NCBI GenBank assembly: GCA_963663635.2 | Contig: CAXXMY010000012.1 | Location: forward strand, 24,703 to 88,702 | Length of the DNA stretch: 64,000 nt | Reading direction: 5' to 3' | Origin: Poriferisodalis sp963663635 | GTDB lineage: Bacteria; Actinomycetota; Acidimicrobiia; Acidimicrobiales; Poriferisodalaceae | Shown here: piece after piece, positions 18,672 to 26,701 of the stretch | Layout: the number at the start of each line of letters is the position of its first letter | Numbering within the stretch: position 1 is the first letter of the stretch | Translations under genes and position numbers: made by a program | Notes under the pieces: model-generated | The model's database searches: none | What the model was told of the DNA's origin: nothing | The model's input: only the letters and a program-made list of their open reading frames with translations

Positions 18672-18941
18672 ATGGGCACACTCCTGTTCAGCCCTGAGGC
18701 AGATCAGCAGCTCGTCGCGCTTCGTGCGGACGCGCGACTGAGCGAACTGGTCGAACGAGTGAACGACGTACTGGACGACATCGAGGACGACCCCGGTGGC
18801 GGCAGTGTGCGACGTCGCCGCTACCAGCGGACACGGGTGTGGGGCGTGCCCGTGCACGGATCCGGTGAGGATTGGCTCGTCCTGTGGAGCGAGCAAGACC
18901 ACGGGCCGCTCTTGCACTACATCGGTCCGGACCTCGCTTAG
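18672..18941 (+). CDS. RelE/ParE-like toxin-like protein
   Basis: It is 89 aa from the ATG at 18672. The pattern is two helices (FSPEADQQLVALRADARL and a second around ELVERVNDVLDDIEDD) followed by beta strands ending WLVLWSEQDHGPLLHYIGPDL, which fits the RelE/ParE fold of mRNA interferase or gyrase-targeting toxins. Key catalytic residues of RelE vary widely and cannot be assigned here. Opposite orientation to the small antitoxin-like gene at 18292-18540. The longer open frame upstream lacks a ribosome-binding site. Confidence 0.5.
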   Translation: MGTLLFSPEADQQLVALRADARLSELVERVNDVLDDIEDDPGGGSVRRRRYQRTRVWGVPVHGSGEDWLVLWSEQDHGPLLHYIGPDLA

Positions 18942-19008
18942 CCGCCGGTGCCCATGACGTAGCCAGCACCCGATCGGCGTGTTGCACCCCCGCTGTAGGT
19001 TCGCCGCC

Positions 19009-19716
19009 ATGAACGACGAGCAGTGGTGGGAACACCGACTCGAGGCCTATGTGCAATGGCGGAGTGAAGTGGGTGGCCAGCGCGGAGAGGGCGCGATGAG
19101 AGCAACGCAGGAGAATCTGCGTTCGATCCTGGGTCGTTGGGTTCGTTACACATGCAACAACGAGATCGATCCGACCACCTACAACGAACTGGCAATCGGG
19201 CAATTCTGCGATGCACAAGACGACATCAAGGACACAACCCGGGCCGATTACAGACGGCACATCCGGAGATGGTGCGAACGGTTGCCCGAATTCGAGAACA
19301 CCCGGCCCCAGCGAATGGCGAAACTCGTCGCGGAGTTCCGAGAGACCGGGTATCCGACGGTCAAGGACAACGAACACAAACGTGTTCGTATGCAGCTTGA
19401 GCAAATCTTGAGGTCGCTGCCACAAATCAGCTTCGAGGAACGTGATCAGGTCAAGGACGTCTGGACGACGAAGAAGGATCAGGCGGACTTTGGGGGAGCC
19501 GGGCTAGGTGCCTCAACCCTGAACGGCACGATCAATCAGGCCTCGCCTAGGAGTCTGCTGAACAATGCCCGCTGGGTTGGGCGCGTTGGCTGCTCGTCGG
19601 TCGGCCAGTGGGGCCCGGGGTGGGTCGTTGCCACAAAGCCGCTGGTCAGAGAACACCTTGCGGTATTCGTCGGAAGGCGCCAATCCTGTGGTGCCCAATG
19701 TTCAGCAGACTCCTAG
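19009..19716 (+). CDS. Unrecognised helical protein, possibly the N-terminal part of the McrB-type gene
   Basis: From the ATG at 19009 the frame is 235 aa, mostly alpha-helical and charged up to about residue 190 (MNDEQWWEHRLEAYVQWRS, later RMQLEQILRSLPQ). The final 40 residues overlap the start of the McrB frame at 19565 and look non-native. Either this is a separate upstream gene, or one long McrB-like gene has a frameshift near 19570-19690. No domain was recognised with confidence. It sits on the same strand, directly before mcrB and mcrC. Confidence 0.5.
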   Translation: MNDEQWWEHRLEAYVQWRSEVGGQRGEGAMRATQENLRSILGRWVRYTCNNEIDPTTYNELAIGQFCDAQDDIKDTTRADYRRHIRRWCERLPEFENTRPQRMAKLVAEFRETGYPTVKDNEHKRVRMQLEQILRSLPQISFEERDQVKDVWTTKKDQADFGGAGLGASTLNGTINQASPRSLLNNARWVGRVGCSSVGQWGPGWVVATKPLVREHLAVFVGRRQSCGAQCSADS

Positions 19717-21169
19717 GAAGTGGATTGAGATACGTGAAATCTTGGCCGAACTGTGCCGTGGGACCGGCGATGACGCCGACCGCTTCGACAGAGCGACGTC
19801 GGCCCCAGTCGATGGTCTGGCCGAAGTCGTTTCAACGCGGCTTCTAGCAATCTGTCATCCCGAGAAGTTCATCGCGAACTATCGGCTGCGGACTGGACTC
19901 CGTGATTGGCCGGGCACTCTCCAAATTGCTCAGGAGCTGGCGCTGCGCGGCCTGCTCAACGACGCGGGTCAACGCGAAGTAGACGAGATCCTTGCGATCC
20001 ACAGCAAAACTCCTGTGGCAGGCGCTGCAGTAGTACGCACCCACAACCTGATTGTCGAAGCCCTGAGGCCGTACTTCGTGGAGGACGGCGTTGCAGACAC
20101 ATGGGGCATGTCGAGATTCCTCTACTGGCTGATGGAGCGGTACTCCAAGACCCGAGGTGGTGTCGGCACACGACACGCGGGGAACGGGGAAACCGACGGC
20201 CCCTTGGGAACCGCAGCGCGCGAGCTGCTGTGCGATGTCGGTTTCCTCAACGATGTTGTCGCGTTGCTCGAGGACAAGCGCCAGGTGGTCCTGTACGGCC
20301 CGCCGGGGACGGGCAAGACGTTCTTTGCACAGCGGCTCGCAAAGGCGCTCACAAGCAGCGCGGACGCGCGGACGTTGGTGCAGTTCCATCCGGCGTACTC
20401 CTACGAGGACTTCTTTGAGGGATTCCGACCGCATGTGGGCGGCGACGGCCACATGACCTACAAGCTGACGCCAGGCCCCTTGGTTCGACTTGCCGAGCGC
20501 GCTGAGGAATGGCGCGGCGAAAAGCACGTCATGGTCATCGACGAGATCAACCGGGCGAACCTGCCGAGGGTGTTGGGGGAACTGCTCTACCTCCTGGAGT
20601 ACCGCGACGAGGAGATCCAGACGCAATACCGGCCCGACGACACTTTCTCTCTGCCATCAAACCTTTGGTTCATCGGCACGATGAATACGGCCGACCGGTC
20701 CATTGCGCTCATCGACGCGGCGATGCGGCGGCGGTTCCACTTTGTGCCGTTCTTCCCCAACCATGGGCCGACGGCGGGACTCTTGCACCGGTGGATGCAG
20801 CGCAATTCACCGGAGCAGGAATGGGTCGCCGGCCTGGTTGACAAGGTGAATGCAGACCTGGCCGAGCAGATGGGCGGTGATCACTCGCTGATCGGGCCGA
20901 GCCACTTCATGAAGAGCGACCTCGACAAGGACGGCTTACGGCGCATCTGGGAGTTCAACATCGAACCGCTCATCGAGGATCAGCTCTTCGGTCGTCAGGA
21001 CGTGATCGACAGCTTCCGGTTCGGCAGCGTCTGGCGGCGCTACGGACCCGATGCGACTTCGCCTGGTGCACAGCCGGGTGAGCCTGGCGACCAACCGGCT
21101 GACCCAGCCGATGAAGCGGGGAACCTCGCAGGTGAGAGCGAGGGCGCTGCCGACGAGGGCGACGCGTAA
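19565..21169 (+). CDS. mcrB: McrB-type AAA+ GTPase of a modification-dependent restriction system
   Basis: The open frame is 534 aa, but the first 45 residues are low-complexity and may not be translated; a GTG near 19690 is a plausible true start. Clear nucleotide-binding motifs are present: Walker A YGPPGTGKT (about 244-252), Walker B VMVIDEINRAN (about 322-332), and the McrB hallmark MNTADRS (about 373-379). McrB forms GTP-driven hexamers that translocate DNA with McrC. The mcrC start codon follows the stop directly with no gap. Since mcrC is broken, the system is probably inactive. Confidence 0.85.
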   Translation: MPAGLGALAARRSASGARGGSLPQSRWSENTLRYSSEGANPVVPNVQQTPRKWIEIREILAELCRGTGDDADRFDRATSAPVDGLAEVVSTRLLAICHPEKFIANYRLRTGLRDWPGTLQIAQELALRGLLNDAGQREVDEILAIHSKTPVAGAAVVRTHNLIVEALRPYFVEDGVADTWGMSRFLYWLMERYSKTRGGVGTRHAGNGETDGPLGTAARELLCDVGFLNDVVALLEDKRQVVLYGPPGTGKTFFAQRLAKALTSSADARTLVQFHPAYSYEDFFEGFRPHVGGDGHMTYKLTPGPLVRLAERAEEWRGEKHVMVIDEINRANLPRVLGELLYLLEYRDEEIQTQYRPDDTFSLPSNLWFIGTMNTADRSIALIDAAMRRRFHFVPFFPNHGPTAGLLHRWMQRNSPEQEWVAGLVDKVNADLAEQMGGDHSLIGPSHFMKSDLDKDGLRRIWEFNIEPLIEDQLFGRQDVIDSFRFGSVWRRYGPDATSPGAQPGEPGDQPADPADEAGNLAGESEGAADEGDA

Positions 21170-22020
21170 GTGGTTCTCGTCGACTCTGCAGCGAGTTCGA
21201 CGGACATCGACATGGCAACCCTCGGCGGCGAACTTCAGCCACTCACCCTCTTCGAATGGGAGACCAAGCACCTTCCGCTCAGCGATGCTCTCGCTCGGCG
21301 TCTCGGGCAGACCAAGTGGGTGTCGGTCCAGCCGGACGTCGAGCCCGGTTGGTGGAGAGTGTCTGCTCAGCAATGGGTGGGCGCGTTCACTGTCGGCGAC
21401 CTGCGAGTCATCGTGCGGCCGAAGATCAAGCCCGAGAACTTGTTCGTGCTGCTCGAGGTCGGTCTGCCCCACGAGGCGTGGCGCCAGGAGGCGTTCCACT
21501 ACGCGAGTACCGATGAACTCCTGCCAGCGTTGGTCTCCTTCTTTGCGCGGACAGCAGAAACGACGCTGGCCCGTGGACTCTTCCACCACTACCGGCACGA
21601 AGAAGACGATTTGCTCGCGTTGCGTGGCCGAATCGACTTCGTGCGACAGTTTCGGCGGGGCGGTGTCCTCGTTCCTATGGCGTGCGCGTGGGACGACTTC
21701 ACGGCCGACGTGGATGAGAACCGCTGCTTACGGACTGCAGCACGGCAAGCGCTACGTGTGCCTGGCGTTCCCAATGACGACCGACAACGGCTTCGACGAC
21801 TGTTGGCTGCGCTGGACGGCGTGGCCGAACCGGCGGTCCCGGCAGCCCTCGACCGTCTCGACCGTGTCCAGTTCACCCGATTGAACGAGCACTATCGGCC
21901 GGCACTGAAGCTGGCACGGCTGATACTCGCCAACTTCACGCTGCAGGATCGTCACGGAGACATCGCCGCGTCCGCATTCATGCTCGACATGAATCAGCTT
22001 TTTGGGCCTTCGTCACCGTC
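21170..22020 (+). pseudogene. mcrC: McrC-type nuclease subunit, 5' part (disrupted)
   Basis: It begins GTG immediately after the mcrB stop. The first about 275 residues read cleanly as McrC: LFEWETKHLPL, WVGAFTVGDLRVIVRPKIKPENLF, LARGLFHHYRHEEDDLLALRGRID, and RPALKLARLILANFTLQDRHGD. After MLDMNQLF near 22000 the frame is lost (a one-base loss in the TTTGAGGAC region) and homology ends near 22065. The missing C-terminal nuclease part is found 1.7 kb further on at 23790-24284, beyond an ISL3-family relic. The gene cannot make full-length McrC. Confidence 0.85.
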
Positions 22021-22065
22021 CGGATGCAGCGTGAGCTGCGATCGGGCAGTTCGACGGTTGCATCA
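21941..22065. repeat. Copy 1 of mcrC internal duplication
   Basis: This segment starts CTGCAGGATCGTCACGGAGA and is repeated in the same orientation at 23751-23873, with small indels and substitutions in both copies. Copy 1 keeps the frame up to MLDMNQLF; copy 2 keeps the frame after it. The two copies mark the left ends of a tandem duplication. Confidence 0.8.
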
Positions 22066-22294
22066 GAACGGCATCGAAACGTTCGAGTCGCCGCACCGAG
22101 GGGCACTGCTTTCGACCATTCGGTCCGCGGTGGCGTCAGTTGTCGGGATCGCGATGACGCTCGGGTGGCCGTCACTTGCTTACAGCGGACATGGCACGTG
22201 GCCGACTGTGCTCGTGGTCGAAGGCGCAGGACTGGCTGGTCGCACGGTTGTCGGTCTTTCGTGGCCATCGAGGGCGCGTGGGCGAACACCGATG

Positions 22295-23276
22295 TCAGCG
22301 GAGCTTCTCGTTCTGGCTGATGAGGAACAGCCGCGGCGGCCGCCGCCTGTGCCGGAAATCCCGGCGTGGTGCCAGTCGAGCATCTGGTTGTGCCACTCCT
22401 GCCAAGACGCGTGTCGACGATGCTGCTGTCACACTCGGGGATGTCGCCGGTGCCGTAGATGTCAGCGACATCGACCGGTCGACGAACCGCAGCGGAGCGG
22501 CGCCGAACTTGCGGTCGTCGGCGAGATAGCTGTTGTGCAACATGGCCGAGAGTCCCAGGCTGCCGTTGCCGCGGACTTCTCGGCGCACCAACGCGTCGAG
22601 GCGTGCCTGTCTCGGCCAGCTGCTGAGCTTGGCGGGTCTGTCGCGCATCAGCAAGAACCTGGACTTGAACCTGCGCCGCGGTCGACACGCGTGGCACTGC
22701 AGCCCTCGGGGCGGCAGCTGCACGGGTCGCGGCGTGACCGCGGTGAGCCCCGCCGCCGAACCATCTGAGGGGGACGTGGACGGGCACCGGTCCAGCACAT
22801 GGCGGGCGTGGCCGAGCCGCTTATCGATCGCGGCCGGGTACGCCTTGGAGCCGTCGGAGCACGACGACCTTCACGGCTTTGCACCATCGGGGCTCCCTTG
22901 GGCGGCCAGCAAACTGCCGCTGAGCACCGGTGTCGCAGGCTCCCCCGTGGGGCACCATGGCGAGCACCCGCCGCGTGTCGCCGTCCGGCACGCAGCACCG
23001 TCGCGTAGCGGTGCCGACAACGTTGCGGATCGAGGACTCGTCCACCAGCAGCACCCGGCATCTCACGACAACCTGCCGGCGGCGGTGCTCGCCGACAAAG
23101 CCCCGCCACACCCATGCGACCAGTTCCAGCGAGTTCACCAGCTTCCAGCTCGACGCTGGTGGCGTCGTGGCTGCTCGCGTTGAGTGGTCATCGCACGGGC
23201 GTCTTTGAGAAATGCAGCCGGCGGGCCAGACGCGCCGTGACGCGGCCCTCGAACCGCTGATTGGCAGACACCTCAC
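22295..23276 (-). pseudogene. Decayed ISL3-family transposase
   Basis: Fragments in different minus-strand frames read as parts of one ISL3-type transposase. RVLLVDESSIR and GDTRRVLAMVPH (first catalytic region) come first. A stretch before 22800 follows, with DALVRREVRGNGSLG-like residues, and the tail ends near 22300. The order is collinear but at least three frame changes are needed. No terminal repeats were resolved. It occupies the gap between the two mcrC segments and probably replaced the sequence lost from the first duplicated unit. The flanks 22066-22294 and 23277-23495 hold no recognisable gene. Confidence 0.6.
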
Positions 23277-23495
23277 TGAAACGGCTGCGGCGAAGCGGCT
23301 CGCACACCATGTGCCGCCGCCGCTCCCAGATCAGACGTCACCGGCCGCCCCGACACCTCCAAGTCGCGGATCTTGTTGTCATTGCGGTCTTAACCGGTCA
23401 TGAACCTTCATTGACCGCTCGGGACCCCGCAACGGGGCATCTGGGGCGGCGCACCGTCGGCGAGACACCCGCACCACCAGACTCGCTCGCGGCGA

Positions 23496-23750
23496 CGTTC
23501 CATGTGCTACAGACGACCGTTGTCGTAACGCTCGCACTTTGATGCGCGGCAGCCACAGCACGCACCGACATAACACGCACTCACGCCATGCGTCGGCCCT
23601 CCAGGGTCTACACACGGCGTCAGCCCTTCGAACCGCAAACGACGGTACATGGCCCAGGCAGGGCTGCGCGGCTGTCGACACTGCTCGCTGTGTAGCCACA
23701 GGCCCAAACCGTTGACCGCTGGTCATCACCCGATATAAGGCCCGGAACTT
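23496..23750. repeat. Degenerate copy of the vapB-upstream / peroxidase-relic segment
   Basis: Several blocks recur in the same order at 24961-25230: TTCCATGTGCTACA, CGTTGTCGTAACGCT, CAGCCCTTCG, TGCGCGGCT, ACAGGCCCAA, GGTCATCA and CCGGAACTTCCT. The copy is diverged, with many indels. It is the right end of the first unit of the tandem duplication and joins directly to mcrC copy 2 at 23751. Confidence 0.7.
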
Positions 23751-23873
23751 CCTGCAGGATCGTCACGGAGACATCGCCGCGTCCGATTCATGCTCGACAT
23801 GCAGCTTTTTGAGGACTTCGTCACCGTCCGGCTGCAGCGTGAGCTGCGGGGGCAGTTCGAGGTTGCATCACAG
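23751..23873. repeat. Copy 2 of mcrC internal duplication
   Basis: Partner of 21941-22065. The junction with the preceding degenerate segment lies in shared sequence (GGAACTTC then CTGCAGGATC), so the breakpoint falls in microhomology with AACTTCACGCTGCAGG of the first copy. Confidence 0.8.
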
Positions 23874-24284
23874 CGCCGCTTGCATTTCGATGTCGAACGT
23901 CAGGTGCAGATGAAACCGGATCTCACGTTTCGTCGCGCAGGTGACACGGTCGGCGTGGCGGACATCAAGTACAAGCTCGCAAGTCGGAAGGAATCCGACC
24001 CGGATGGCGCGTACGGCCGAGCAGCGGACTATTACCAGCTACTTGCATACATGACCGCTCTCGATATGGACGAAGGCACACTCATCTATTCCGCCCAAGC
24101 CAACGACATAGCTGTGAAATCGCAGGACGGCGCCAACTTGCTGAACTCAACAATCGCTGTTCGAAACATGGACAAGAGAGTCCACGCCGTTGCCATCGAC
24201 TTGTCTGGCAGCCCTAGCGATATCGACGACCAGATCTCTGCCCTGTCTGAGCATTTGGCAGGTTCTGCGGGAATTTCAGTCTGA
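23790..24284 (+). pseudogene. mcrC: McrC C-terminal nuclease part (separated fragment)
   Basis: The frame from the ATG at 23790 encodes 164 aa: LFEDFVTVRLQREL, then VQMKPDLTFRRAGDTVGVADIKYKL. The last carries the Asp of a PD-(D/E)xK site (PDLTF) and the DIK triplet at the expected spacing, followed by DYYQLLAYMTALDMDEGTLIY. This is the McrC nuclease domain and it is itself undamaged. It lacks the N-terminal DNA/McrB-interacting part, which is at 21170-22020. Its stop overlaps the end of the convergent vapC gene by 9 bp. Confidence 0.85.
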
Positions 24285-24686
24285 TGAGGATGCGCCGGGT
24301 GACACGGTGGCGATGCTGGCAGTATCGGCCGCAGCGAGTTGGCGGACGTCGTAGCTGACGAGGCCGCCAAGGTCGTCGCCGATCTGCAGGGCACAGGCGA
24401 GGTAGATCGCGTCCAGGGTGCGCAAGTCGCGGCCCGGGATTCTGCCGGCCGCATCGAGCATCGCCGAGGTCAGCTGCACCAGGTCAGTGTCGGCGAGCAA
24501 ACGCTCGCACCGGTGACGCACGTCGGGGCCTTCGTCTGCGATCGCCCGCCGCGCCTCGGTGCGCAGCAAGGCGCTGGACACCAGGTTGCGCTGGGATGCC
24601 CACCGTCGCAGCTCGTCGGATTCTGCTTCGGTCTTGTTCAGCTTGACAAAGGCCGACGCATCGAGGATCCAGATCTCACCGTTCAT
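24276..24686 (-). CDS. vapC: PIN-domain toxin (VapC-type ribonuclease)
   Basis: The protein is 136 aa. PIN-domain acidic residues are in place: Asp in WILDASAFVKL, Glu in SALLRTEARRAI, Asp in LRTLDAIYLACAL and Asp in LVSYDVRQL. It overlaps the upstream antitoxin gene by 11 bp, typical of translational coupling. VapC toxins cleave tRNA or rRNA when the antitoxin is lost. The 3' end overlaps the convergent mcrC fragment. Confidence 0.9.
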   Translation of the reverse strand: MNGEIWILDASAFVKLNKTEAESDELRRWASQRNLVSSALLRTEARRAIADEGPDVRHRCERLLADTDLVQLTSAMLDAAGRIPGRDLRTLDAIYLACALQIGDDLGGLVSYDVRQLAAADTASIATVSPGASSSD

Positions 24687-24966
24687 CTCGACGCAGCTCT
24701 GCGAGGCGCTCGCTCAGGGTCGGCACGCCTGGAGGCGCGGCTGGCAGCGGTGGCAGCTCCTGGATCGCGGTGGACAGACCTTTGGCGTTGCGGCCGATGA
24801 GCCCGCGAGCCGCCAGTCGGCCCATGGGGTCATCGCGGTGCGGCAGCGGGCCGAGCAGTGCGACGGGCTCGCCGCGCACGGTGATCTCGTAGGACCCACC
24901 GTCGGCGACTTTTCGCAGCCATTCGCTGGCGTTCTGACGAAGCTCGCGCACTCCGATCTGTTCCAT
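24676..24966 (-). CDS. vapB: Phd/YefM-type antitoxin (VapB role)
   Basis: The protein is 96 aa. The N-terminal 55 residues fit the Phd/YefM fold (MEQIGVRELRQNASEWLRKV, then YEITVRGEPVALLGPL). The C-terminal tail (ELPPLPAAPPGVPTLSERLAEL) is the flexible part expected to wrap the PIN toxin. It precedes and overlaps vapC. A palindrome immediately upstream could be its own operator. Confidence 0.88.
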   Translation of the reverse strand: MEQIGVRELRQNASEWLRKVADGGSYEITVRGEPVALLGPLPHRDDPMGRLAARGLIGRNAKGLSTAIQELPPLPAAPPGVPTLSERLAELRRDER

Positions 24967-25230
24967 GTGCTACATGGTAGCATGAGTGCCGTTGTCGTAA
25001 CGCTGCGCACAACGCGAGTTTTTCTTGTACGACCTGCACCTGCACGACCGACACCTCCACGCACCACCTGATGGTCGGCCCCGCATCCAACCGCAGGGCC
25101 AAGACGTCACAACGACCTTCAGCCCTTCGTTCTACGACGGTCGTGGCATCTCGGAGTGCTGCGCGGCTTCGCTGCTCGACAGGCCCAAGAAGTTGACTCG
25201 TTGGTCATCAACGAGGTCCGGAACTTCCTC
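24961..25230. repeat. Better-preserved copy of the vapB-upstream / peroxidase-relic segment
   Basis: Partner of 23496-23750. It spans the vapB start, the intergenic DNA and the first part of the heme peroxidase relic. Being the right end of the second duplicated unit, it shows that the first unit originally also had vapBC. Confidence 0.7.
24968..24982. promoter_or_regulatory. Palindrome upstream of vapB, candidate operator
   Basis: TGCTAC-ATG-GTAGCA has perfect 6-bp arms and starts two bases from the vapB start codon. Antitoxins of this family usually repress their own operon through such sites. Only the left arm survives in the degenerate copy at 23496. Confidence 0.45.
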
Positions 25231-25330
25231 CAGCGCGAGCCACACGGCATCGCCTTCGATCTGGTCGCCCTGAATATTCACCGGGGCCGCGATCACGGCG
25301 TCGGCGACCGTCGGGCGGTCATTGTCGGCA
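25090..25330 (+). pseudogene. Relic of an animal-type heme peroxidase
   Basis: Two frames give collinear pieces of the family: FSPSFYDGRGISE in one, then LRGFAARQAQEVDSLVINEVRNFL and FDLVALNIHRGRDHG in the next. The last two match the conserved VxDVRNFLF and LNIQRGRDHG blocks of bacterial peroxinectin-like peroxidases. About 75 residues of a protein normally over 500 aa remain, with a frameshift, so it is dead. No other part of the gene was found in the window. Confidence 0.65.
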
Positions 25331-25434
25331 GGCCGGCCGGTGCGCCGCAATTCAGCGGGGCGTCGTGACGTCGCGGTCTCAAGAGTTCACCGCGTCGTTG
25401 ACGCTCGTTTGCTCGTAGCTGCGAGGCTGTCCCG

Positions 25435-26109
25435 GTGACGGAAGCGCCCCAGACGACGGCCAGCCGGCTGGTGTCCGAATTCGTGGGTACCGGGTTCCTG
25501 CTGCTGAGTGTGGTCGGCTCGGGGATCATGGCCGAGCGGTTGAGCCCGAACGACGTCGGGCTGCAGCTGCTGGAGAACTCAATTGCCACAGCGGGCGCGC
25601 TGACGTGCCTGATCTTGCTGTTCGGGTCGACATCAGGGGCGCACTTCAACCCGGCGGTGACGCTGTGGGCGCGGGTCGAGGGCGACCTGGACAATCGAAT
25701 GGCCGGGTTGTACGTGCTGGTGCAAACCGCTGGCGGCATCTTGGGCGTCATCGCGGCCAACGTGATCTTCGAGCTCGACGCAGTGTTCTGGTCGACCAAG
25801 GACCGGATCAGCGCCGCGGCATTCCTGTCGGAGATCATTGCCACGTTCGGGCTGATCATCGTCATCATCGGCGTGGTCCGCTCTGGCAAGTCCCAATTCG
25901 TGGCCTTCGCCGTGGCTGCCTACATCGGCGGCGCCTACTTCTTCACGTCGTCGACCAGCTTCGCCAATCCTGCAGTGACCGTGGCCCGCATGTTCTCCGA
26001 CACGTTCGCCGGCATCGCCCCCGCGAGCGCCCCGCTGTTCATCGTGGCGCAGTTCATCGGGGCACTGTGCGCCATCGGCGTGGCGCGGATCACACACCCA
26101 GCGCGCTGA
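25435..26109 (+). CDS. Aquaporin / MIP family channel
   Basis: The protein is 224 aa with six hydrophobic segments and a GTG start. Both half-helix NPA motifs are present: GAHFNPAVT (about residue 72) and SFANPAVTVAR (about 180). The position before the second NPA is small, but water versus glycerol selectivity cannot be judged reliably by eye. It sits between the peroxidase relic and the convergent ATPase/TOPRIM pair and is not obviously part of either. Confidence 0.88.
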   Translation: MTEAPQTTASRLVSEFVGTGFLLLSVVGSGIMAERLSPNDVGLQLLENSIATAGALTCLILLFGSTSGAHFNPAVTLWARVEGDLDNRMAGLYVLVQTAGGILGVIAANVIFELDAVFWSTKDRISAAAFLSEIIATFGLIIVIIGVVRSGKSQFVAFAVAAYIGGAYFFTSSTSFANPAVTVARMFSDTFAGIAPASAPLFIVAQFIGALCAIGVARITHPAR

Positions 26110-26114
26110 TGATC

Positions 26115-26136
26115 GCCCGCCAATCCGGAAGCGGGC
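26115..26136. terminator. Possible terminator between convergent genes
   Basis: GCCCGC and GCGGGC arms enclose a 10-base loop between the aquaporin stop and the end of the TOPRIM-like gene. There is no U-run, so the call is based on stem and position. Confidence 0.35.
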
Positions 26137-26155
26137 AGCAGCACCGGCACCGGCT

Positions 26156-26701
26156 TTAGTTGAGCACGCGGCGGAACTCTTGACACGCCACAGCGAGAGA
26201 CGGCGGCGCTGGTTCGCGCAACGCACCTTCTCGGCACAATCGCGCGAGTTCATCTATCAGCGGTTGACACTGACTCTCGCGGCCTTTGAACTTTGAATAG
26301 TCACGTCTTGTTTCATCAATAGTTACGCCTGCTAGGTATGCAAGCCACGTCTCGATATTCCACGTCGGCGCACATACAAGAACCCGATCATTGTCGGTCG
26401 GGGGTTGCACCCCTTGGCTGCGGCACGCTTCACGAATCTGCTCTCGACGCCTGTTCACTCCTGCGGAATCGCCGTCAATCAAGACGACAAGATACACTTG
26501 ATCTCTTCCCTTGGATCGTAGCGCCCTTAACTCATCCGGAAACGTTTCACGGACGAACTGTTCGCCGGATCCGCGGCCTGCCGGGGACAGTATTAGTTTC
26601 CAGTCGCGCAAGTTCCAATCCAATGCCTTGAGAAACCTAAGCGCAAAGACCTGACGTTGTTTGTCTTCGCACAGCAGCGTCATGCGAACACTACGACTCA
26701 T
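26156..26701 (-). CDS. TOPRIM-like protein paired with the AAA ATPase
   Basis: The start is taken at the ATG at 26701, which overlaps the ATPase stop by 11 bp; the longer open frame upstream is antisense-like. The 181-aa protein begins MSRSVRMTLLCEDKQ with an early Glu, then has VYLVVLIDGDSAGVNRR. This is the Glu...DxD spacing of TOPRIM folds seen in OLD-type, RloB-like and AriB-like effectors. The middle (VCAPTWNIETWLAYLAG) and the C-terminus are unassigned. Translational coupling to the ATPase implies a two-gene unit of defence type. Exact family is uncertain. Confidence 0.6.
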   Translation of the reverse strand: MSRSVRMTLLCEDKQRQVFALRFLKALDWNLRDWKLILSPAGRGSGEQFVRETFPDELRALRSKGRDQVYLVVLIDGDSAGVNRRREQIREACRSQGVQPPTDNDRVLVCAPTWNIETWLAYLAGVTIDETRRDYSKFKGRESQCQPLIDELARLCREGALREPAPPSLAVACQEFRRVLN

